Positions 56,582 to 64,000 of a stretch of 64,000 nt of DNA are shown piece after piece (within the stretch, counting starts at the first letter, position 1; each line of letters begins with the position of its first letter). The notes below the pieces were generated by a model that did not search any database, had not been told where the DNA came from, and saw only the letters and a program-made list of their open reading frames with translations. The DNA comes from Arsukibacterium sp. UBA3155 (GTDB lineage Bacteria; Pseudomonadota; Gammaproteobacteria; Enterobacterales; Alteromonadaceae). Location: assembly GCA_002364615.1 (NCBI GenBank), contig DEYP01000002.1, positions 175,038-239,037 on the forward strand, written 5' to 3'. The position numbers and the translations under genes are program-made.

Positions 56582-57973
56582 TTGCCAGAAAATTCCACTG
56601 AAAACGCTGCGGTCGCCAAATTCGCCTTAATTATTGTCTGTCTGGGCTCCATTATTGGGCCGCTGGGAATGGCTTCTGTGAATATTGCGATCCCTGATTT
56701 GGCCGCTGATCTACAAGCAAATGCTAAGATGGTCTCCTGGCTACCGACATTATTTATCCTGAGTAGTGTAATCTTCATGCTGCCTGCTGGAAAATTAGCA
56801 GACAACTATGGAAGAAAGCGCATCTATACATACGGCCTAGCCTTAAACGCCTTTTCTTCTTTTATGTGTGGACTTGGCTCCAGCATTGAGTGGATCCTTT
56901 TTTGGCGATGTGTACAAGGATCAGCTGCGTCGATGATATTTGGTACTGGTGTTGCAATCATTACATCAGTTACTGCTCCAAACAAAAGGGGGGCAGCTTT
57001 AGGGATCACTGCAGCATGCATTTATGTTGGATTGACCATTGCGCCAGCAGTTGGCGGCTGGCTTACGGAATTATGGGGCTGGCGCTCGGTGTTTTTCTTT
57101 CAGGTACCTATCGTCCTTGCACTTCTACTGTTGATTAAAATGCGCCTCACCGGTGAATGGAAGAATGATGAGAAAACTAAATACGATTGGTGGGGAACGG
57201 GTATTTTTGCATTGTTCTCTGCAACCTTAGTTTACGGTTTAAGCATATTGCCCAACAACGTGGGATGGGGGATGCTAGCACTATCGGCTATCAGTTTAAC
57301 GCTGTTCATCTTGCATCAGAGTCGAAGTCATCGGCCGCTTATTCGGGTACAAATGTTCCGCGAGAGCAGAGTGTTCTCTATGTCATTAACTACGTCCCTG
57401 TTGATGTATGCCAGCAATTTTCCATTGGTTTTTCTGATGAGTTTATATTTGCAATATGTTAAAGGTCTCAGTCCTTCACATGCTGGGCAGATTTTATTGG
57501 TTCAGGCCTTTTCGATGGCCCTAATGGCCCCGTTGTCTGGCAAGCTAGCCGACAGATTCCAGCCAAGGCTGGTGGCTACGCTGGGTTGTGTGATTGTTGC
57601 TTGCGGATTACTGGTGTTGAGCCGTATGAACATAGCAACCAGTGTGGCTTATATTGCCAGTTCGCTGCTACTGATTGGTATCGGATTTGGCTTATTTTCT
57701 ACGCCTAACAACAACGCCATTATGGGAAGCGCTAAGCCTCAAGAAGTAGGGGTGGCTTCTGCTTCGATGAATCTTTCGCGAACGATAGGTAATCTTTTAG
57801 GAATGAGTCTGGTAAACCTTATGGTGCATTACTATTTAGGTAACGCACAATTTACTCCAGAGCAAAACCCCGCGCTTATTAAGACGGTTGAGATGGCAAT
57901 CACTATGTCTCTTGCATTTGTTGTTGTAGCCTGTGGAATATCGGTTTTGCGTGGTAAGTCGAGAGCAGCGTAA
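56582..57973 (+). CDS. MFS drug-exporter-like transporter
   Basis: The 463-residue membrane protein has the MFS loop motif KLADNYGRKRIY and many hydrophobic helices (14 by eye, as in the DHA2 family). SVNIAIPDLAADLQ in helix 1 and GWRSVFFFQVPI in helix 5-6 are typical of DHA2 exporters such as EmrB-like proteins. The start is a TTG at 56582, since the next ATG falls inside helix 1. No adaptor or regulator is adjacent. It is the last backbone-like gene before the AT-rich island. Confidence 0.88.
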   Translation: MPENSTENAAVAKFALIIVCLGSIIGPLGMASVNIAIPDLAADLQANAKMVSWLPTLFILSSVIFMLPAGKLADNYGRKRIYTYGLALNAFSSFMCGLGSSIEWILFWRCVQGSAASMIFGTGVAIITSVTAPNKRGAALGITAACIYVGLTIAPAVGGWLTELWGWRSVFFFQVPIVLALLLLIKMRLTGEWKNDEKTKYDWWGTGIFALFSATLVYGLSILPNNVGWGMLALSAISLTLFILHQSRSHRPLIRVQMFRESRVFSMSLTTSLLMYASNFPLVFLMSLYLQYVKGLSPSHAGQILLVQAFSMALMAPLSGKLADRFQPRLVATLGCVIVACGLLVLSRMNIATSVAYIASSLLLIGIGFGLFSTPNNNAIMGSAKPQEVGVASASMNLSRTIGNLLGMSLVNLMVHYYLGNAQFTPEQNPALIKTVEMAITMSLAFVVVACGISVLRGKSRAA

Positions 57974-58263
57974 CCAAAATATACCTTGAAGAATATGAAC
58001 CGCAAAAACCTGTTGATCAACTGTGTTTTGATCATTACTTTGAAATTAGGTATTTAATACAAAGCGCTGAGTTACAAATTAATAATCCAGCTTGAGTATT
58101 ACCTAATCACTTTACCCTGTACCGGAACTGAGGTATAAAACCCTTCAAGCTAATAAATATAATAGTGATAAACCTTCTGCAAATTTCACCACGGACTATG
58201 GTGTTGGAAGCGGCGTAAGGGATAAGTTGCCGAATCTAATTTCGAAAGGGATATTTCAGTAGT

Positions 58264-58581
58264 ATGGCTCGCAGAAGTACAACATCGACTTTTGACCAAG
58301 TTATCTATATCAGTAGTGTTATACCCTGGTGGGTGAGTTTGCCGCTCGCTTTCGTTATCTATTTTTACCTCTCAAGCCTGGCTGTAATGCCACAAATCGA
58401 TCCGCAAAAACCGATGGCACATTTACAATCCTCAATGATTTACTACTTAGCCTATTGGCTGCGTTTTATTATCCCACTGTCCCTAGTATTAGGAACAATT
58501 AAGTCGTTTTTTAATTCACACAAGCGCGCTTCGCTCAATATAGATAATTCGCCTATAACTAGCTGCGGTAATTTTCTATGA
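58264..58581 (+). CDS. Two-helix membrane protein resembling the anchor of membrane Mrr-type endonucleases
   Basis: The 105-residue protein has a basic start (MARRSTTSTFDQ) and two membrane helices at about 21-38 and 57-77. The pattern MARR...PWWVSLPLAFVIYFYL and the basic stop-transfer NSHKRASL look like the N-terminal part of membrane-anchored Mrr-like restriction endonucleases. In those proteins the nuclease domain would follow here; in this one it is absent and the chain ends after 105 residues. It could be a decayed remnant or a stand-alone anchor. Its stop overlaps the next ATG (58578). Confidence 0.65.
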   Translation: MARRSTTSTFDQVIYISSVIPWWVSLPLAFVIYFYLSSLAVMPQIDPQKPMAHLQSSMIYYLAYWLRFIIPLSLVLGTIKSFFNSHKRASLNIDNSPITSCGNFL

Positions 58582-59417
58582 AGTTTGCCAAGTTTTGGGT
58601 AGACGTATCGGTAAAGGTTGATAAATCTATCTTCGGCACGAATGAGCTATCTGTTTGGGGAGCATCTAACGAAAGTCTGGATTTAGCGATTGCTCATGCA
58701 ACTAACAGAGCTGAGCAGCTGAAAATGTTCGCTAATCGTGGTTTAGATGCTCTTAGAGATTACGAATATTGTAATGGCTACATTCGTGAGGAAGTACTTG
58801 AAGAAATTAAGTGCTCGGCAGGAAATACTATTGCTGTTATGACTCGCAATAATTACGGATCACTAGTCATTAACGCCGAGTCGGTATTTTTCGGTGATAT
58901 TGACATACCAGAAGTTCGTTTTTTTGACAAAATCGCCCAATTTTTTGGTAAACCCGAAAAGAACAAAACATTCTATTTAGATAAAATCCAAAAATTTCAG
59001 CAAAGAAATTCTGATTACGCATTCAGAGTATATGAAACAAGTGCAGGGTTGAGATTAGTGGTTACCAATAAGGTTTTCGATCATAAAAGTGCAGAAGCAG
59101 AAAGACTTTTTAACGGACTAGATATCGATCCCTTATACGTTCGGTTATGTCATGCTCAATCGTGTTTCAGAGCAAGGTTAACGCCAAAACCATGGCGGAT
59201 TGGACTTTGCCGCCCAGTCTCGAGTTATCCACGCACTGATAATAAATCTCTCGCTGAATTTTCAAACTGGTTAAAAGCATATGGGAGCGCTGCGAAAGCA
59301 TTTCGAGCAGTAAACCTATTAGCCAGCTTTGGGGATCAGAGCATGCATGAACATGTATCCCGTGTTTTAGACATTCATGACAAGCTTGCTTGCAGCGGCG
59401 GTGAGTCACTGGCCTAA
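58578..59417 (+). CDS. Unknown soluble protein encoded in the helicase unit
   Basis: I recognise no named family for this 279-residue protein. It has no signal peptide or membrane helix. Conserved-looking blocks are WGASNESLDLAIAHA, FRVYETSAGLRLVVTNK, YVRLCHAQSCFRARLTPKPWR and GLCRPVSSYP, with two Cys and several basic residues in the middle. The YETSAGLRL-LxxxN pattern may hint at a primase-like or nucleic-acid-binding fold, but that is a guess. It overlaps the membrane protein gene by 4 bp (ATGA) and lies 33 bp before the DUF4011 helicase, so all three are likely one operon. Confidence 0.75.
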   Translation: MKFAKFWVDVSVKVDKSIFGTNELSVWGASNESLDLAIAHATNRAEQLKMFANRGLDALRDYEYCNGYIREEVLEEIKCSAGNTIAVMTRNNYGSLVINAESVFFGDIDIPEVRFFDKIAQFFGKPEKNKTFYLDKIQKFQQRNSDYAFRVYETSAGLRLVVTNKVFDHKSAEAERLFNGLDIDPLYVRLCHAQSCFRARLTPKPWRIGLCRPVSSYPRTDNKSLAEFSNWLKAYGSAAKAFRAVNLLASFGDQSMHEHVSRVLDIHDKLACSGGESLA

Positions 59418-59450
59418 TGGAAAAAAATTCTAATAATAAAAGGAACTGGT

Positions 59451-62400
59451 ATGTCTGAGCAGTCAATTGGTTCTGAACACACCTTTGAGTTTGATTCTCT
59501 GGAAGCTGTTCGCAAGCGTCTGCTTGATTTAACGGGCAGAAACAGACTTATTAATTATCGGTATTCCGCTAAAACTAGTCTGCGCATAATAGACGAACTG
59601 CCTAAGCAACTTTTTAATGAATTACTTAAAGAGCGTGAGTTTCTATTTGCTCCTGTTCCTGAACCTACCAGAGAACAGCTAGTCGATGCAGGTTATCTTA
59701 TATTTGACCCACAGAAAAAGACTTATCTGCCTCTAAAAGCAGGGCCTACAGCGACTGAGTGGGCGAAATATTTGAAGTTTAACACTAGCTATGATCTTCC
59801 TGTTTTGCTAAATAGTGAGGAAGGGAAACACAACGACACCAGAATTCAGACACTGCTCTTTGCAGGCGATCTTGAGGCTGTTCTTCGTAATATCAGCACC
59901 AAAAGCCGATTGGCATTAGAAGAAACTGGCGCGAATATTCTGTATTTGAGTATTGGTTGGCTTGAATGGTTTGAAAGCTCTGACTCAGAGCAGGCTCGAA
60001 TAGCACCTTTAATTAACGTACCAGTCAGAATAGAAAAGGGCAGACTATATAACGGCGTTTACCAGTATTCGATCTCTTATACCGGCGACGATTTACTCCC
60101 AAACCTTTGCTTGGTAGAAAAACTTAAACAAGATTTCGGGCTTCAACTGCCAGATCTTACCGATGATACCTGTGCAGAAGACTATTTTAGTCAGGTTAAA
60201 AAGCAGATTGTAAAAGCTCAGCCAAGTTGGAGCGTTAAACGCCAGGCGGCGTTAACGCTGTTAGAGTTTTCCAAGTTACTGATGTACATCGACTTAGATC
60301 CTGCTCGTTGGCCAAAAGAAAATAATATTGCCAATCATGAGATTATCAGTAAGTTTTTTACCTCAAATTCTGTAGAACAAAGTCGTGATCTATCAACAAC
60401 AGACTACGACATTGATAAAAGTCCAGATATCCACTTTGACGCACCGCTAATCGACGATACTGATAGCTCACAGCATGAAGCGATTCTTGATGTGGTGTCA
60501 AATAAAAACTTAGTGATTAAAGGGCCACCTGGCACTGGTAAATCTCAAACTATTACCAATATTATTGCCGCAGCTCTGGCTCAACATAAAAAGGTTCTTT
60601 TTGTTGCTGAAAAAATGGCAGCTCTTGATGTTGTAAAAAGCCGACTTGATAAGGCGGGGCTTGGTAAGTTTTGTCTCGAGCTACACAGCCATAAATCTCA
60701 AAAGCGAAAAGTACTGGATGATGTTAAGTCACGTTTGGAATTTCGGCCAAAGGTGATGAGTGCAGGGCATTTCGAACGAAATATTGCTCAATATGAGAAG
60801 TTAAAAGATCAGCTAAAGAGCCATGTCGAGACAGTAAGCAGTATCTGGGAAGATACTGAGTTATCAATTTTTCAAATATTGACTAAAGCAACAAGGCTCA
60901 AACTACAGGCCGAAATTAAAACAGAACCAAACTGGCTTGATGAGAATAAACTTACCAGCTTTTCGCCAGAGAGCAGAGCCCAGTTATTAGATACCATTGA
61001 ACGTTTTACATTTGCACTAAGCGTACTCTCACAACAAGCTAATGAACAAGACATTAGGCAGCATCCATGGTTTGGAGCGCAAAATGCTAGTTTACTCCAA
61101 GACCAAATTGCAACTGTCACCGAGAGTCTTAGTCAGTGGAATAGTTGTTTAGAGCAAATACAAGCAAATCAGTTAAAACTTCAGCACTTACATGGCTCAG
61201 CTATCGAACTAAGCATTTCAGAGCTGCACTCATTAGAAGACGCATGTAACCATATTGATTTTAAGCCGGTAGTAGTTAGTAGCTCGACCTTAGGCCTGAT
61301 AACACCAGATAATACCAAAGATTTATTACTGGCACTTCAGCTGTATCGCCAGCTTCACGACAGCTATACCGAGCTTAGTAAGTTGCTTGACTCTGACTCA
61401 CTTAAGAGCGCCGAAGCCTTATCTGTAATACTCGCTTCGTTGAACGCACTTTTGGCATTTGAAATCGATGCTGGAACGTTAAACGACTTTGTCTCATTGA
61501 AACAAACGTTAGTTGCTCACCATGATTACCTGACTGAGTTTCAGATTATTTACGATGATATCAAGTCACGTTTAAGCACTGAAATAGTGGCGTTTTTCCC
61601 GTTAAATATAAAAGGGCTAAGAGCATTTCAACAATTATTGAACCTCACATCCGAATTGCCCGGCGATTTAATCAGTGAACGTAACGCTTTTTTTGACAAT
61701 GATAAACTTGATGTCGTATTACCGGAGTTTGCAGAAGGTATCGACAAGCTGGCCAGGCTGGAACAATCCGTTTCACAGTATTTTAAAATTGAAGAATTGC
61801 CAGAGGCTAACGTCCTAAACCAATATTACGACCAACTTAATAACAGCAGTATATTTAGTTGGTTTAACAGCTCATGGCGTAATGCCAGGACGACAATTAA
61901 AAAATTGTCAGTAAAAAGTTCTTTCTCTCACAGTAAAATACTACCGCATCTTAGTAAGGCTATTGCCTACAAGATTTTGCAACGCCAAATTGAAACATCT
62001 CCGGTTTTCTTTCCTCTTCTAAAGGCGCATTACCGAGGAACACAAACTGATACCAAGCAGCTATTCGTTCTGCGTTACTGGTATAAGTCTGTAAGACATG
62101 CCTACGGTATTGGTTTTGGTAAAACAGTCGTGATAGGGGATTTCTTATTAGATGCACCTTTGTCGTTAATCCGGGGGTTACAGCATTTATGCCATACCGG
62201 TACGTCTGAGAAACTTGAACAGACCCTAAGTTCGTTAGGCAGAACTACAAACCAATTTAGCGATGTTGTACTAGGTGATTATCACAACAGTCAGGTTCTC
62301 GGAGAGGACGGCGTTTGTAATCTCATTATCGAGTGGATAAATAGCCATCTAGGTAAAATTCAACCTGCTTTATTGCAAAAAAACCTGTCCATTGAAGAGC

Positions 62401-64000
62401 TCAAACACCTTGCGAAACGCACGTCTAATTCTCTGGTAACAATGGATAATCTCCTAAACAATCGGTGGGTTGAAGCACTCAAGCTTTCTGAATTGTCACT
62501 TACGACTCAGCCTGGAGAAATTAGTCAACGTGTTGAACAGCAACTTCATCAGACTCTAGCTTGTTTCAATTGGATGCAGACTATACCGGCAACGTTATCT
62601 TCAATGCTAAGCAACGAGACAGAGCAAGCCTCATTTGAAAAAGGTTTCGCGTTATTAATAAAGATTGTCGCGTATTTCAGTGACGGAATGTCATATGCAG
62701 CACAGGCACTGAAAGTTATTGAGTGTGAGTTGGAGCAGTGGATTGCAGGAGCGGGTGATAACCTCGGTAAGACGATAACGAGAAACCAACTAGCGATAGA
62801 TAATCCAGAATGGCTACTTAACTGGGCTGATTATTTGCGTATGAAAAAGAAGTTAAGCCACAGCGGGGCTGGTGGTTTACTTGAAGCATTGGAGCGGCAT
62901 GATGTTCCTGTTGGAAAGGCCAGGGAAATTCTCGAGCGATTGCTATTTAGTTATCTGGCATCCTCTATTTTTAAAGAGTCACCTTATTTGAAAGAGTTTT
63001 CAACACTTGAGCATGAGGCTATTCAGCAAAAATTCAAAGAATACGACGAGCAACTAACGAAGCTGCAACGGGAACGGCTCGCGCACTTAATTTCAAAATG
63101 CAGCCCGCCAGAAGGTAACGGCGGGGGAAGAGTAGCTACCTACACCGAACTGTTTTTACTCAAGCATGAAACCGGTAAAAAGACTAAGCATATTCCAATC
63201 AGGCAATTAGTAAATCGAGCTGGTAAAGCACTGTTGGAATTAAAACCCTGTTTTATGATGGGCCCAATGTCTGTTGCTCAATATTTAGAGCCGGGTAACC
63301 TCGAATTTGACATTGTTATCATGGATGAAGCTTCGCAGATAAAACCTGAAGATGCGTTGGGCACCATCGCTAGAGCAAAAAAAGTCGTTATAGTTGGCGA
63401 TCCGAATCAGCTACCGCCAACCTCATTTTTTGATAAAACAATTGAAACCGATGACGATAATGTTACCGGCTTGGAGCAGTCCCGCAGCATTCTGGATGCG
63501 GCACTTGGCATTATGCCAAAACGAATTTTAAGTTGGCATTATCGCTCACAACACGAGTCGCTTATCGCATTTTCCAATCATGCTTTTTACGAGTCTGATT
63601 TAGTTGTATTCCCATCTCCGCATGCAAAATCTGATGATTATGGTGTTAAATTCACTAAAGTTGAAAACGGCACTTTTATTAAAGGTCGTAATACTGTCGA
63701 AGCTGAGACTATAGCCGCAGCCGCACGGCATCATCTTGTGAATCGCAAGCATGAATCACTTGGCATTGTTGCCATGAATGCTGAACAAAGAGAGCTTATA
63801 GAGCGCGCGATAGAGACTCTCAGCAAAGAGGATGCAATATTTCAGCAAGTATTAGCAGATAATCAAAGTGCTGATGAGCCTTTGTTTGTTAAAAACCTAG
63901 AAAACGTTCAGGGTGATGAGCGTGATGTTATTTATATCTCTTTTACTTATGGGCCATTGCAAGAAGGCGGTCGCGTACCAAACCGATTTGGGCCAATTAA
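59451..64000 (+). CDS. DUF4011-domain superfamily-1 helicase (Upf1-like), cut by window edge
   Basis: The frame is open from the ATG at 59451 to the right edge (1516 residues seen). An N-terminal DUF4011 region starts at VRKRLLDLTGRNRLINYR. Walker A is GPPGTGKS, residues 358-365. Motif II is MDEASQ near 1291-1296, then GDPNQLPP near 1316 and WHYRSQHE near 1360, all typical of SF1B helicases. About 930 residues lie between Walker A and motif II, a very large insertion. DUF4011-helicases often end with a DUF3320 or Vsr/MTES_1575 nuclease domain, as in the Hhe anti-phage proteins; here that part is outside the window. AAGGAA precedes the ATG. Confidence 0.9.
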   Translation, partial: MSEQSIGSEHTFEFDSLEAVRKRLLDLTGRNRLINYRYSAKTSLRIIDELPKQLFNELLKEREFLFAPVPEPTREQLVDAGYLIFDPQKKTYLPLKAGPTATEWAKYLKFNTSYDLPVLLNSEEGKHNDTRIQTLLFAGDLEAVLRNISTKSRLALEETGANILYLSIGWLEWFESSDSEQARIAPLINVPVRIEKGRLYNGVYQYSISYTGDDLLPNLCLVEKLKQDFGLQLPDLTDDTCAEDYFSQVKKQIVKAQPSWSVKRQAALTLLEFSKLLMYIDLDPARWPKENNIANHEIISKFFTSNSVEQSRDLSTTDYDIDKSPDIHFDAPLIDDTDSSQHEAILDVVSNKNLVIKGPPGTGKSQTITNIIAAALAQHKKVLFVAEKMAALDVVKSRLDKAGLGKFCLELHSHKSQKRKVLDDVKSRLEFRPKVMSAGHFERNIAQYEKLKDQLKSHVETVSSIWEDTELSIFQILTKATRLKLQAEIKTEPNWLDENKLTSFSPESRAQLLDTIERFTFALSVLSQQANEQDIRQHPWFGAQNASLLQDQIATVTESLSQWNSCLEQIQANQLKLQHLHGSAIELSISELHSLEDACNHIDFKPVVVSSSTLGLITPDNTKDLLLALQLYRQLHDSYTELSKLLDSDSLKSAEALSVILASLNALLAFEIDAGTLNDFVSLKQTLVAHHDYLTEFQIIYDDIKSRLSTEIVAFFPLNIKGLRAFQQLLNLTSELPGDLISERNAFFDNDKLDVVLPEFAEGIDKLARLEQSVSQYFKIEELPEANVLNQYYDQLNNSSIFSWFNSSWRNARTTIKKLSVKSSFSHSKILPHLSKAIAYKILQRQIETSPVFFPLLKAHYRGTQTDTKQLFVLRYWYKSVRHAYGIGFGKTVVIGDFLLDAPLSLIRGLQHLCHTGTSEKLEQTLSSLGRTTNQFSDVVLGDYHNSQVLGEDGVCNLIIEWINSHLGKIQPALLQKNLSIEELKHLAKRTSNSLVTMDNLLNNRWVEALKLSELSLTTQPGEISQRVEQQLHQTLACFNWMQTIPATLSSMLSNETEQASFEKGFALLIKIVAYFSDGMSYAAQALKVIECELEQWIAGAGDNLGKTITRNQLAIDNPEWLLNWADYLRMKKKLSHSGAGGLLEALERHDVPVGKAREILERLLFSYLASSIFKESPYLKEFSTLEHEAIQQKFKEYDEQLTKLQRERLAHLISKCSPPEGNGGGRVATYTELFLLKHETGKKTKHIPIRQLVNRAGKALLELKPCFMMGPMSVAQYLEPGNLEFDIVIMDEASQIKPEDALGTIARAKKVVIVGDPNQLPPTSFFDKTIETDDDNVTGLEQSRSILDAALGIMPKRILSWHYRSQHESLIAFSNHAFYESDLVVFPSPHAKSDDYGVKFTKVENGTFIKGRNTVEAETIAAAARHHLVNRKHESLGIVAMNAEQRELIERAIETLSKEDAIFQQVLADNQSADEPLFVKNLENVQGDERDVIYISFTYGPLQEGGRVPNRFGPI

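Noticed and set aside
57974..58263. Attachment site or terminator at the edge of the AT-rich island
   Set aside because: The 290-bp gap between the MFS gene and the island has no tRNA, clear direct repeat or strong hairpin that I could support; an att site would need the other end of the island for comparison.

Overview
The window is a contiguous piece of a gammaproteobacterial chromosome. It looks like the Alteromonadales/Chromatiaceae side of the class (Rheinheimera, Alishewanella or Shewanella-like); this is inferred from gene content and order, not proven. The supporting evidence is the order rlmKL - glutaredoxin - uup - DUF3466 - rmf / fabA, a HexR-controlled Entner-Doudoroff cluster (pyk, hexR, zwf, pgl, edd, glk, eda), initiator tRNA genes of the gammaproteobacterial type, and a FabR-like operator in front of fabA.

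Layout. 1-3.0 kb (minus strand): the end of a glycosyltransferase gene, a PAP2 phosphatase and the SelO AMPylase. 3.1-6.3 kb: a periplasmic solute-binding protein translationally coupled to a membrane histidine kinase whose H-box lacks the histidine. 7.0-7.55 kb: two identical initiator tRNA genes on the minus strand, with a consensus promoter, followed by tandem units that each carry a remnant of the tRNA 3' end plus a terminator. 7.7-15 kb: 23S rRNA methyltransferase, ABC-F protein, a DUF3466 surface protein, ribosome hibernation factor RMF and FabA. 15-19 kb: a small unknown basic protein, a duplicated PTPS/QueD-like protein, an M23 peptidase and an M61 peptidase that overlap tail to tail. 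19-21.5 kb: acyl-CoA thioesterase and a LytS/LytT two-component pair. 21.5-32.2 kb: central carbon metabolism (pfkA, pyk, hexR, and the zwf-pgl-edd-glk-eda operon), with good HexR operators at pyk and zwf. 32.2-39.3 kb: YbiT ABC-F protein, Dps, an HDOD protein, NAD-malic enzyme and a DUF885 lipoprotein. 39.3-46.7 kb: DUF1543, an unknown membrane/coiled-coil protein, an RND efflux pair and a FemAB/GNAT-like protein. 46.8-52.9 kb: ABC1 kinase, MipA/OmpV, YghU, a lipoprotein hydrolase coupled to kynureninase, and a DUF938 methyltransferase. 53-58 kb: a 7TM diguanylate cyclase, an outer-membrane barrel, an SGNH hydrolase and an MFS exporter.

The last 6 kb (from about 58.2 kb) look different. They are more AT-rich and hold a tightly packed three-gene unit: a short two-helix membrane protein resembling the N-terminal anchor of membrane Mrr-type endonucleases but lacking the nuclease domain, a 279-residue protein of unknown function, and a very large DUF4011/superfamily-1 helicase that runs off the right edge. 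I read this as the start of an accessory, probably anti-phage, island, and it is the best candidate in the window for an undescribed system. Other points worth a second look are the histidine-less kinase, the tRNA remnant repeats, the split-motif PTPS duplication and the candidate lipoprotein kynurenine formamidase.
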